13,381 bases of DNA from Paraglomus occultum (lineage: Eukaryota; Glomeromycota; Glomeromycetes; Paraglomerales; Paraglomeraceae), in NCBI GenBank assembly GCA_910592205.1, contig CAJVPJ010001007.1, forward strand, positions 1-13,381, in the 5' to 3' direction. A program made the translations under genes and the position numbers. The notes under the pieces were generated by a model. The model saw nothing but the letters and a program-made list of their open reading frames with translations. It searched no databases and had not been told where the DNA came from. Shown one piece after another: positions 1 through 9,943 of this stretch (within the stretch, counting starts at the first letter, position 1; each line of letters starts with the position of its first letter).

Positions 1-110
1 TTGAATTGCATCGTTTATCTTTGCTTAAGCAACCATCTATTACAAGTTTCTTATGCTAAGTTTTCAAATAATAAAATCGTGTTACCATTAAGTACATATG
101 ATTGGATATT

Positions 111-184
111 CGTTAATTCGACTTTTAAATTAATTCGACCGATGACCGCCAACCGCAAGTGGTCGAATTATCGGCAATCGACTG
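111..184 (-). mobile_element. Terminal fragment of a pogo/Tigger-like DNA transposon
   Basis: Read on the minus strand from 184, the sequence starts CAGTCGATTGCC and is preceded by the dinucleotide TA (185-186), the target-site pattern of Tc1/mariner-pogo elements. Just inside lie copies of the motif TAATTCGAC(C): at 114-122 and 131-140 on the plus strand and inverted at 161-170. Subterminal TAATTCGA-type repeats are common at Tigger/pogo ends. The opposite end was not found in the window, so the element either continues past base 1 or is a truncated remnant. No transposase coding was seen. The family assignment is inference from the ends alone. Confidence 0.45.
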
Positions 185-382
185 TAGTAATATTTTCATT
201 TCCATATTCATTCATAATAGATACATTTTTATTCACTTGGCGATATCCAGAAATTTTCCAACTTCTATTTACAGGATACTAATACTAATAATAAACATTA
301 TCATATAGCGAGACCTCTTCGCGATGACGAGGTATCGGCACGGTGAGAATAATTTACAAGACGAAATCAATACTATTGACAA

Positions 383-468
383 TGGGTGATTGGTGATGAC
401 GGGTAATGATAATAATTACGGTGATAATGGTGTGTAGTGGTGATGACGGTAATAGTTATGGCGATGAT
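383..468. repeat. Degenerate GGTGAT-like low-complexity tract
   Basis: The plus strand repeats imperfect units such as GGTGAT, GGTAAT and GATGAC. The tract lies just beyond the SIN1 stop codon (478-476), so it would fall in that gene's 3' untranslated region on the minus strand. The minus-strand open frame through it continues an alternative frame only and reads as His/Thr/Tyr-rich low complexity, not a protein domain. Confidence 0.45.
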
Positions 469-475
469 ACGAGCG

Positions 476-3370
476 TCATCGTACTCTAGCTTGTTCGTTT
501 TTATGTATTCCCATGAGCCATCGAATTTTCGTACATATCTCGTCTGAATAGTCATGTCATAAAATAAAGGTGTTATTAATATGATAAAACCTCATACAAG
601 GAGTAAACCAATTGTCTCGCCACTTACTTGCCACCTTTGCTGATTCTGCTTCAAAGTCATAGGTCTTGTTGCCAGTATCTCGATTAATAACTAGTTTGAA
701 ATTTGCTGACACTTTTTTCGTTGGCTTACAAGATAGAATATTGGATATATGATACGACGACTGTATGGATTTGAAATAGACAAGTTAAAAAGTGATAAAT
801 GTATTTCAAGTAAAGCTATTTGAACTAGTCGGCAATTAACATACTGTTTTCATTGTGTCAAACATAGTCCTCGTCTCGGATGGCATAATGTGAATATAAT
901 CACCATCTATTGCGAGTATACGCTCATGATGACGGCCAACAAACATTGGCGTCTTCCGATTGACGGTATATTTCTGTAATAAATATTAATTAGTTACGAG
1001 TATGCTGACACATATGATTACACAAGTACCACACCAAACTACCAACTCACCTGGTATACAGACGTATAGTCATTAGAAGTGATGTACGTGGGCTGTGGAT
1101 CCATTGATCCTCTCTTTCCCCCCTTTTTAGTGCCTCTTACACCTACAAGATGAAAGCAAATCAATATCCGATATCCAATACATCCGATAAACATCGCTCT
1201 TTCGGGAATACATACTGTTGCCACTAGTACTATCCACAGAATTAGACCTTTCGTTTGGCTTCTTCACCAAAGCAATTTCAGCATTTCCAACACTTTCGAC
1301 GGTCTTGTCCAATTCCAAGAATACATTCTCTTCTGCCATCTTAAACGTATACTCTTTACTATCCAATTTCCTTTTCCTACATACGCCTTCCAGCACATCA
1401 GACAAATGCTGATCAGGGGGAACGTTGATTGTAGTTGTGTGAGTGATTTCAGAGTATGGCGTGAGACGAATACGAAGGAATACTTGGTTTGCGAGATCGA
1501 TAGGGGGTGCGAAAGACGTAACCGTTTCGGTATTGGTGCTCGCCCGTGTTGTTGGGACGGTGATTGTTGAACTTCCATTTGTAGCGACTGTGGATATAGA
1601 CGGAAGAGAATCTTTGTTTGTAACTTGAGATTTAGACGTTCCTAATTGTTGCGAGTTGGTTATGAAATAAAAGGTTGTGAGAATGGGAAACTGGGCAAAG
1701 TAAAATTTTTTTAAATTGCCGGATAAAAATACCTTGTTCCGGGTTGGCTTCACATAATGCGAACTGATTGAACTGGAATTTGGATATGTTTCTAGTCCTA
1801 TCCAAAGCTATCAACAAAAATGTTTGTTAATTAAGAACAAACGTCCAACCGATCCATTGTATATACTCGATAGTATCATAACTTTCTATTAGTACCCATC
1901 AAGACCCTATTAATACATTCTCAACCCAAACGACGCTCACCTAAAAGGTCCTCATCTATTTCACCGTCATCTTCAACAATTCGCATAATCCAATTTGAAA
2001 TATTACACATTTGCGGTTCCAAAATGGGCTTTCTCTTCTCCTCCCAATACTGATACAGACAATACCCAATAACCTTCTCCACCGTTGCATCACTCTTAAC
2101 CACAACGTTCAATGGTCTTTTTGGCTCTGTACTAAATGGAAGATAAATCTGAAGCTTTATTGGCTTCAGGTCACCTTTGCCGGAATAATAGCTGTAATTT
2201 TCAGCAAATGGATTGTCCTCTTTATTTTTCTTCTCCTCTATCATAGCCGACAGGGCCGAAAAGGGCTTTGGTCTAACTATTGGTTGAGGTGGATCGGGTA
2301 TAAACTCTCTGACTTCTGCTTCCGACAAAGCTCGCCGAGGCGGTGGTGTGGATGGTAATGTTCCGTTAGTATGTAATAATGATCCACTAGATTCTCGTCG
2401 TCCGATCAGCATTACTGGATCACTTTCAGCAGAAGTTGTGGGCGATAGTTGAGGTGTCTGGTCCGTTGAGGAGAGTGCGGTAATGCTATCCGGAGATGTC
2501 TTGAGTGCACCGCCGGATGAATATGATTGCGCTGCCGCCGCTGCTGGTTCACGCCGAGCGTTAGATGGTTTCGGTGGTGATGTCACAAAAACAGGTGGAG
2601 CGGCAACGTTTTGCTGCGGAAGGTCCAACTTGGTAAAGAATGGTTCTTGGCTTTTGCTTTTTTTTTTTTTTGTTTTCATGTATTGGATGAGAATTGTAGA
2701 CATTAGATCAAGTTCAATTGCTAAAAACAAAAATTCTCGATTGCTAAAAAATATCAAGGAAATACGATAAGGAAAACTCAAATAATGTTTGTAATTAGGT
2801 AGATGCATTGTTGCGTATTGTCCGAATAAATGGGTCTCAAGTGAATGGAACAGTAATTCTCATAGACTACCTGCTCTCTTGTTTTAACTGAATTAATTAC
2901 CTATTGTCCAGATCGCTCCCATCCTCACTGTCCATTGTATTATTAGTACCAAACTTTGCCTGCTGACCAGAGCCTGCTCTTCTTCGACCGCCTATTTTCA
3001 CACCACCAGGGGAAACACCAATATGCGAACTACTACCTATACTTCGACTGAAGTAGTCATTACCCAACGTATTCGTACTGGGCGAATAACATTCTTGCAT
3101 CTCTGGATAAGAAGATCCAGCCGCTTTGATATAGTCATTTGATAGAGTGGTCGGGTCGAATGTTATTATTCGGCCACCGATTCGGTCGTCTACGCGACGT
3201 AGGTAGCCTATTCTGAGGTGGTGTATGAGGTAGCTTTAAAAAAACAGTTGAAAGAAGAGATCGGCTGGGGTGAGTGTGGGGGAATAAGTAAAAGAATTCG
3301 CGTGAAATGCCGCAGGGTTATATTGGACAAATAACACTACGACTTACTCTGGATCATTCAACAGCGACAT
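476..3370 (-). CDS. sin1: SIN1/AVO1 family subunit of TOR complex 2, complete, nine exons
   Basis: SIN1 (yeast AVO1, human MAPKAP1) is the TORC2 subunit that presents AGC kinases such as Ypk/Gad8/Akt to TOR at membranes. Exons in coding order: 3370-3348, 3233-2901, 2743-1941, 1807-1733, 1641-1216, 1142-1051, 973-845, 760-628, 543-476. All introns are GT-AG (73-157 bp), the frame is kept throughout, and the product is 693 aa. The N-terminus MSLLNDPDYLIHHLRIGYL matches the fungal SIN1 start. A Ser/Pro-rich linker precedes the CRIM domain (about 270-411, with NPFAENYSYYSG at 296 and acidic EDDGEIDEDLL at 376-386). A Ras-binding-like domain spans about 464-537 and a C-terminal PH domain about 574-690 (LAIDGDYIHIMPSE, then YDFEAESAK). 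The start is fixed by the conserved N-terminus on the 23-bp first exon. Least certain is the start of exon 3, next to a 14-A tract. A possible poly(A) signal AATAAA lies at 233-228. Confidence 0.93.
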
Positions 3371-3940
3371 TGAGTAAGGTGTATATGTAGCTGTTGATGT
3401 GTTAAAATATATCAGGGTGGGACGAAAAACTATGGGAAGCTTACTGAACAATCATGTGTTCTAATACTAATGATACAAGTCAACATGACGTAAATAATAA
3501 TAATAATAATAAACAATTATTAATACAGATTGTATTGCCACATACTTTATCGTAGAAGATTCTCTCGTCAAAGTGCAAATTACTAATTAGAGAAGATAAT
3601 ATTGTCTGCATATAGAATAAACATGCTTACCATCATAGAAAGTTTTTTTTTGTTGTGGGGTAACTGTGCACAGATATTCGCGGTGCTAACTAGAACAGAC
3701 AGCGGGAATTTTAAACAACGTATATACTTGACAAATAAAGGGTCTTTTTTTTTTTTAATGCACTATGTATGCATACCCTGAAACACTGTCAAAAACACAC
3801 ACAAGTCTATTTGAACTAGCTCAATTTAATCTTTTAGCGTCAAATTTTCCATCTTTATTGAAAATATAAATTATCCTTAAACTCTAACGTCAGTTTTATC
3901 AATATTATTAAATATACATTATAACAACAATACTAGAAAA
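3371..3940. other. AT-rich spacer between SIN1 and the HIT-like gene
   Basis: No gene is supported here. It holds an (AAT)n microsatellite at about 3492-3511, T tracts near 3643-3650 and 3747-3758, the presumed SIN1 promoter next to 3371, and the 3' flank of the HIT-like gene next to 3940. The long pyrimidine tracts show no coding pattern in either direction. Confidence 0.6.
3854..3859 (-). promoter_or_regulatory. Candidate poly(A) signal for the HIT-like gene
   Basis: AATAAA on the minus strand, about 80 nt past the stop codon of the 3941-4819 gene. Such hexamers arise easily by chance in AT-rich DNA, so this rests on position only. Confidence 0.35.
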
Positions 3941-4819
3941 TCAAAAAGACCGAACTTCTCGCTTTCCCTCTCGTTCCCTCTCTCCCTCTCTTCCCTTATG
4001 CCATTTTCGCCGAGGAATCCTCTTCACCCTGCTATCTCTCCGATACAATCCAGACTCGAGCAACTCAAACTTTTCCCTTTTCTCCTTATCCCATCTACTT
4101 TTCATCCACTCAAATTTGCTTTCGTTTACCCAGATTTTTAAATGTAAATGCTCCAAATTTCTCGCATTCCCATGATTCAACGTCATTCTCTCAAACATGC
4201 CAGTTTCCCATGGCGCATTAGTCGACCTTGCTTCTTCGTCCAATAACTGACATGTCAAATGAAACATTTCAAATATCTCTTCATCTGTACAATCAGACAA
4301 TCGTTCTACATGACGTTCGGGAGTAACGATAAACATTGGTCGAGCTTTAGCATCAAACCATAGCCGATGAAGCTTCTCACATTCAAGGGTTGTTGATGGA
4401 TACGGAAGAGAAGACGCACGGTTGGTTTCTGATTCGCTATCGCATGACAAGCAATTGGCAACTTTCGCTGGCGGTGGTCGATTTTTCACTCTGGAAACCT
4501 TTACGTAAAACCTATCATCCTCTTCGAATACCATGAATTTAAAATGGTGCCACTGACAATCAATTTCTATTTTATTTAATACGTTGCGAAAGAACTTTAC
4601 TGCCCGATCATATATTTGGATGTCGTCTTTGGTCCGATCGTAATTCACTCCGCCAAGAAACTCGTTAAGGCTACATGGTTGATCTGGCTCGAATATATGA
4701 GCCCTGGAAGACGACGAAAACGGACGAAAGGGACGCGAGTGTCTGACACGAGATGCTTGTTGTTCCTGGTATGAAGAAGAAGACTCCGATTGTGAGTATG
4801 AGTGTGTAAACGAGGACAT
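3941..4819 (-). CDS. HIT-like (histidine triad superfamily) protein, intronless
   Basis: A single open frame of 292 aa. The core resembles the HIT fold: MFIVTPERHVERLSDCTDEE at 162-181 (strand, then the helix entry typical of HIT proteins), and LNHGNARNLEHLHLKIWV at 214-231, the position of the nucleotide-binding loop and histidine motif. HIT hydrolases and transferases normally show H-x-H-x-H; here it is H224-L-H226-L-K228, so the middle (nucleophile-position) histidine is kept and the third is lysine. The flanks are low complexity: a Ser/Gln-rich N-terminus (about 1-40), a C-x-x-C with acidic residues at 123-132, and a very basic Arg/Glu/Lys tail from about 265. Comparison suggests the CwfJ-C/HIT-like group rather than classic HINT or FHIT, but substrate and activity cannot be read from the sequence. 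The Met at 4819 is used as start; another start upstream is not excluded. No operon-like links to neighbours. Confidence 0.8.
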   Translation of the reverse strand: MSSFTHSYSQSESSSSYQEQQASRVRHSRPFRPFSSSSRAHIFEPDQPCSLNEFLGGVNYDRTKDDIQIYDRAVKFFRNVLNKIEIDCQWHHFKFMVFEEDDRFYVKVSRVKNRPPPAKVANCLSCDSESETNRASSLPYPSTTLECEKLHRLWFDAKARPMFIVTPERHVERLSDCTDEEIFEMFHLTCQLLDEEARSTNAPWETGMFERMTLNHGNARNLEHLHLKIWVNESKFEWMKSRWDKEKREKFELLESGLYRRDSRVKRIPRRKWHKGREGEREREGKREVRSF

Positions 4820-7641
4820 TTGAACGGCAGTAAGTGAGAATTTGACGGAGGAAGAATGAGTCGGTGCGCTTGCGTAGCGGACATCTATTGTGGCCGCAGA
4901 AATTTATGTGGATTTGGATGACTATGTGTTACGAACACATGTTATTAATATCGCAGAATAGTTTCAATCGTCCAATGAAGTTCGAGTCTATTCTGAACAA
5001 TGTTGAATATGTTTATGCGGTAATGAATGCAAGAATTAGTCCTCAGAGAGGGTTTCAACAACCAATAGTTAACGCACCAGTAATTCTTTTAATCGTCAAA
5101 ACTTTACGACAGCACTTATTATTATCGTTGACCGTAAACCGCATATTTATATAGCCATTAAACAGACTCTCCAAAGCGAGATTGTTTAAAGAGACTGCGG
5201 ACAGTCATAATCAGATAAGATCTTACTTTGATCAGACATGTGACCACACTCGGGAGGTTAACCTAATTTCAACTTGGAAAATACTCAAACTTTGGGACAA
5301 GTGATTATGTTACTGTCGCGCATTGTAAAAATTATCTTATACACGTTCTGTATAAACTGCTTTATGCGAAATTTAAGAGATTTCGTTCTTATAAAAAATT
5401 GGTTTGACATCAAACACTTTGCAAATTCTCGATACTAACTATTAATGAATCGCTATTGTCGCGGAGGAAGAGTAAATGGCGTCAAGAATCTAACGAAGGG
5501 TGTGCACTTAATGTTCGAGTGTATTTAATAAGGTCCATACGTTGCAAAGTAGAGAAGTATAATGAGACTTGGCGTGGTGAAGTACAGTTACATTGACATT
5601 GCCAACACTATCAAAAGGTCAATTATTCTATTACGTTATTTATTCTCCACTTGCCAAATACGTCTTTCCACTGGGAAGCTTTATTTTGCTTGTTGAGAGT
5701 TATGAGTTTGTACTTATGATATATCTCTAATAGCCTGGGTCTCAAACTTTTCCAGGATATTGACACCACAAAATACGACGTTTATGAAAGTCAAGTATAT
5801 TAAGATTATTGACAAATCATGCCCGTTGAGAATGCTTCTTGTATATTATACTAGTATTCAATTGCCAAGTGGTTTAACACAAAAATTTAAATTTTGTTAT
5901 GTGGGTCAGCAGTTCAAACGGCAACCCCACTCACAATATATCTTGACTCGTCCCAATTGCAATTGTTTTTCTTTGGCAAGCTCTATTTCCAGAACTGTTG
6001 TTGGTAGTTTCCTCCGCGACTATTACTGTTTTGAAGGCGATGTATCATGTGTTTGTTTTTTTACTTACATTCTTTATCGTAATCGAAATCGAAGTCTCTG
6101 ATTCGGTATGAGTCACTACAGCTTTTCTGCTAGTTGATGACCGTCATAAAGGAAGTTGTCCAAGAATTCTGAGAACTATTGCTGCTATCAGTTTTTGTTC
6201 ATACGAATAAAAACCTAGACGATTGACTTAGTGGGCGTCGGATGCGTGACTACAATTGTATCTAGTAATATTTGTAGCAAGGAAGATTGCCTACAAATTG
6301 TGCTGCTAGAGGATAGCGAAATAATGACCATATCAAGGGAGTTTGTATACAAGCATATTTTGTGATAAAGTCCAGTTTAAATAAGGTCCATTTAATAATA
6401 ACTTTATAACAAAGTTTTCTTTTAGAACTGTTTATTCATATATTATAATCTACTTTAACAAGTAGTCCACGTCAATGAAGTCAGATGACAGAAACGAGCG
6501 ACTTTAATGTGTAATAAAAATTTGCTAGTTGTCATTTATTGGAAACGTCTTTTAAGATTATTTTGTCATAAAGAGACAATTTACGTTTTGCATTCTAATT
6601 TAGTAAATTTTTGATAACAAATTAATAAATAAAACTCGTGTATTCCGTAACGGAATATCCCAACTTGATATGGTTCTGGGCATAGTAAGTAGGAAGTTAT
6701 TAATCGCTAACCTGCGTGGTTGATTTCGTCCAAGGAAACAGTGAAAATATGTGCCGTGTTAGTTTGATTCGAATTTCAAGCATTATGAGATTTGATCTGG
6801 TGTTAATCAATTCAATCAGAATGACTGGTTGTTAACATGGGTAATGTCAAGATGCCCTCGTCGGCAACATAAAGTTTGAACCGCACCACAGTTAATGAAT
6901 AAAACATTGCAGTGAGTTATTGAACGCGTAATAAATGGGTCACATTCCAATCCTCGTCTCGTTTGGATATGTCGTATGATTCGGATTACCGTATGGACAG
7001 TCTAACTTGTTGCCGAATCCTTAAAGAAAAAAAGTTGGCTGATGGAAATAATAAAGGCCCTCACCAAGCAGGGAGGGCATTTTCGTAGGCAATAATGTCG
7101 GCAATTTGCGCTAACAGTAATAACGATTATCCAATGAAAATTTTGCGATTTACTCCGTAGTGGGTCACGTTTTGTGTATTCTCGTTCCATATGGGGCAAA
7201 CCGAAAAAACAGATTACATATTATTGAATGTAGTATCTCACAATAAAACATCCTATTGAAGAAGTTGTGACATCAAATAGAGCAGCAGGAACAAATTACC
7301 CTAGAGCAAACCCTAATAAACTAGAACTCTCTGAAGAATTGAAAAGCTGCAAAGCCCAACACACTACTCTAGCAAACCTGATTAATACCTGCTTTTGTTG
7401 CTACTCAGATTAACGTTATGATTCTCCATTTTATTCAAGATTATGTATGTTAGTACAATCGACATGGGTTTAAGCATTAGTTGAATTACGGAAGTTGTTA
7501 TGGTGGTAATATGACATTAAACTTAAGTTGCTGTGTAAACTCGACGTGAATAATTTATTTTACAGTCACAGACAACAAACATCTATAACTATCAATCAAT
7601 GACAGTATAAATAGTTCATTATGATAGAGCATATCATTATT
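4820..7641. other. Long spacer with no supported gene
   Basis: About 2.8 kb upstream of the HIT-like gene and downstream of NIPSNAP. Open frames here (for example 4864-5154 and 5760-6101, plus strand; 7002-7199, minus strand) have no recognisable domain and unremarkable composition. No tRNA-like or snRNA-like core was recognised. The minus strand around 6140-5980 has two short coding-looking stretches with plausible splice signals, too weak to call a gene. A small hairpin (GCCCTC/GAGGGC, 7057-7078) and a near-palindrome around 6643-6657 are the only local structures noted. Confidence 0.6.
7554..7559 (-). promoter_or_regulatory. Candidate poly(A) signal for the NIPSNAP gene
   Basis: AATAAA on the minus strand about 85 nt beyond the NIPSNAP stop codon (7644-7642). 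Supported by position only, in AT-rich sequence. Confidence 0.35.
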
Positions 7642-9220
7642 TTATCGAAGCGGACTGAACGGGAGAGGTTTCAGAATCCACGCATCCATCTTCTCGACCA
7701 GGCGTACTAAAAAAATTGATAAATCATTATTATTACGAATAATATACATTGAACGCTTATCTCACATCATTTTACATTACCAGTCTTGTAAACCGTTTCA
7801 GCCCATCCGTCGATATGCCATGCTGCTTCGCGAGTACTCTTACGAGTTTCAAGATCACTAAGAAAAAGAAGCAATTAGTCGCCACAAGAAAAAGGAAAAG
7901 AAAAAAACAAACCCCCTCCCCCAATTCTTGTTTATTATTGTCTTACGCATATTGCCACATATGATGAACTTGATTCAGTCTGCCCAGTTGAGCAAACCAA
8001 GCGCCAACAGGTTGACAGAATTGCCTTCTACATTCAAGCCCCTTGCGCCTTTTTGTCAGGAAGAATGTTAGCATACATCTTCGTACATGGTTTGATCTTC
8101 GAGATGCTTACCAGTAGGACTCCCACTCTAGTAAATGACCAGGCTGTTATAAAAGTTAGAGCAATCATCAGTGGTTGACGCGCATTACAGCAACACTAAC
8201 AGTCAATAAGAGGCAAAAGGTGTTTAACCTACCCGCAGTTGGTAAGATCTCAATTCGTATATGCCACCATGTTCAGCCGGCGGACTAGTTACCCAGAACG
8301 CAAATTCGAGACATATCTGGTTATCACGGCTACGTAGCATTGGTCTTAATTCTTTCACAAACTTGATATATTCCTGTGATACCGTTCGATAGTACGTATA
8401 AGCAGAGACGTTCCCGTATAACCACTAGAATCTACAAGTTATTTACTAACCGGGTCATTCCTTAATTTCTGCTGTGTCTGTTCATATCGAGTGTATCCCT
8501 GATATTCCCACATATGAACTAATTGTAACGAGGCACAGTTAACAAACGAAGGTATTACATTAGTTTGGTGATTTATCCGCATCTACGGACTCAATTGATA
8601 CACTTACCAAATGTATCCAATTCACCAATATCAGCCTGCCAACTTCCACACAGATGGACGGCATTCTCTGGGTTCTTGGCTATTCTCGGAAAGTGAATAG
8701 AACTGTGCAAAAGAATATTAGAAAAAAAATATTAGAAACGAATTGCCATTAATTTTATTATTGCGTTTGCAACTTACACGAGCTTAATGTAATCCTCAAC
8801 GTATTCAGGCTTAACTCGATGTTCTGTTGTATGAACGATTCAATTATTAATCGATATCTTTCCATTCACAACAATCACAAAGACTCGATATTTGTTATTC
8901 TACTTACTTTGCATCTCGTGAACGTACTTCCCACGCGCAAGCAATTTCGAGTACGTGTCCTCAACAGAATCATCACCACGTAATACCTTAGTAATGATAC
9001 TAGCTGTACTCTCAGACTGTTCGTTCGAGCTACTTGAAGAGCTGAACAATCTTTTGATTCCTGATTTCTTCTCTGTGGACTCCTCCCGATCGCCATTATT
9101 GGTTGCGTAAGAACGGGTGAACGCGAGGACAGAGTTTCGACAGGAAATTGACAAAGACGGACGAGTATTGCAGAAGAGTGAGGAAAAAGAAAGTATGCGG
9201 TTTGAACGTGAGAGAGCCAT
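7642..9220 (-). CDS. nipsnap: NIPSNAP family mitochondrial protein, complete, nine exons
   Basis: NIPSNAP proteins are conserved mitochondrial proteins with two ferredoxin-like (dimeric alpha/beta barrel) domains; mammalian NIPSNAP1/2 take part in marking damaged mitochondria for mitophagy. Exons in coding order: 9220-8908, 8823-8778, 8702-8608, 8518-8451, 8373-8233, 8143-8112, 8048-7947, 7857-7781, 7706-7642. Eight GT-AG introns of 63-89 bp keep frame; the product is 312 aa. Residues 1-40 are Arg/Ser-rich without acidic residues and end FTRSYAT, a typical mitochondrial presequence. Domain 1 covers about 96-205 (LLARGKYVHEMQ, then CGSWQADIGELDTFVHMWEY); domain 2 about 210-312 (GGIYELRSYQLRPGHLLEWE, then VGAWFAQLGRLNQVHHMWQY, ending KPLPFSPLR), as in family members. 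Exons of 46 and 32 bp are very short. The acceptor of the 63-bp intron (8111-8049) ends AAAAAG, without a pyrimidine tract, yet the protein is continuous across it. An upstream exon could extend the N-terminus. Confidence 0.93.
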
Positions 9221-9288
9221 TCTGTGTGGGGAATCGTTTACCTCTCACCCCACGGTTTTTGAGTTGTAAATTTTTGGTAGATCATTAA

Positions 9289-9462
9289 TCATATCAGGCA
9301 GTCAACATTGTGTGTGGAACACAATAAACATTGGGGAAAACGGAAATCAAGTACAAGAAGCACTAACCTTTTTAATATTACACGTAAAGATTGTCGTTGC
9401 TCGTTTTGGATGAGATCTTTGCCTGCATTTTTTAGCGTATGTGAAAATAGCGACGAGGCCAT
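9289..9462 (-). CDS. Short open frame or optional upstream NIPSNAP exon
   Basis: A 57-aa open frame starts MASSLFSHTLKNAGKDLIQN. Within it, at 9367-9362, is a plausible donor (AAAAG, then GTTAGT). Joining 9462-9368 to an acceptor at 9223-9222 (CACACAG, just before the NIPSNAP ATG) gives 32 codons in frame with the NIPSNAP start, which would make a 344-aa form. A pyrimidine-rich acceptor-like site (TTGTATTCCTTTGCAG) lies just upstream of the ATG. The first 32 residues look more protein-like than the unspliced remainder. I do not recognise the sequence. It may be an alternative first exon, an upstream regulatory frame, or chance. Confidence 0.28.
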   Translation of the reverse strand: MASSLFSHTLKNAGKDLIQNEQRQSLRVILKRLVLLVLDFRFPQCLLCSTHNVDCLI

Positions 9463-9797
9463 ATTTAACGTTCGTATTCTGCAAAGGAATACAAATCTTT
9501 CCAGATATGACCATGAGTTATAATAAATTACAAATTATACCAATATTGTACACTGAACGTGGTCCTCCTTGAAGAGTAGTACTCTCTCTCAATTTATCAT
9601 CGAACTAGTAAATTATTTATATTATCATAATGGCTCCACTGTTATTGTAGCGGTTTGATTAGGTGATCAGAAATCAAATCATTTCCCGTCTCACAAAGTA
9701 AAGATGTACAGTATGTACCCACGCCTTCTCAAGCCGCTTTTGACCCACGTTACAACTTTCTCATAGACGATCGCTTAGTATTTCTTGTATGAGAATA
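9463..9797. other. Spacer upstream of NIPSNAP, nothing recognised
   Basis: AT-rich sequence with no open frame of interest and no recognised RNA gene. It includes a short self-complementary stretch GTACAGTATGTAC near 9705. Confidence 0.5.
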
Positions 9798-9941
9798 CAG
9801 TTGACGCTGCCTATACCGAACTGACCGGCTGGAGAATTTAGTTCGTTACAACCAGAGAACCAGAGCTTGCGTTATAACCAGATTTATTATTAAGAAAAAT
9901 CGGGTCTGGTGATTCTGGTTCGGTATAGGCAGCGTCAACTG
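9798..9941. mobile_element. 144-bp MITE with perfect 24-bp terminal inverted repeats
   Basis: The left end begins CAGTTGACGCTGCCTATACC at 9798, and its exact reverse complement ends at 9941; the match runs 24 bp (9798-9821 and 9918-9941). The element is flanked by TA on both sides (9796-9797 and 9942-9943). The TA target duplication and CAGT start are those of Tc1/mariner-pogo elements. The interior is too short to code and repeats ACCAGA-like motifs near the ends. It must depend on a transposase encoded elsewhere. The perfect match of the ends suggests a fairly recent insertion. The ends differ from the element at 111-184 after CAGTYGA, so these are two families. Confidence 0.85.
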
Positions 9942-9943
9942 TA

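Noticed and set aside
1-282. Plus-strand open frame of 93 codons at the window edge
   Set aside because: Starts with TTG, has no domain character and overlaps the transposon end; composition fits chance AT-rich sequence.
4864-5154. Plus-strand 96-codon frame divergent from the HIT-like gene
   Set aside because: No recognisable domain, no codon or splice support, and it starts in the 5' flank of the real gene.
5900-5936. tRNA-like stretch (GTGGG, GTTCAAA, CCCCAC)
   Set aside because: No consistent cloverleaf, anticodon arm or acceptor stem could be drawn.
5760-6101. Plus-strand 113-codon frame
   Set aside because: Starts with TTG, is Cys/Phe/Tyr-rich as expected for random AT-rich sequence, and matches no family I recognise.
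7057-7078. Hairpin GCCCTC/GAGGGC, resembling a rho-independent terminator
   Set aside because: Only a 6-bp stem with a 10-nt loop, in a eukaryotic context; expected by chance in several kb.
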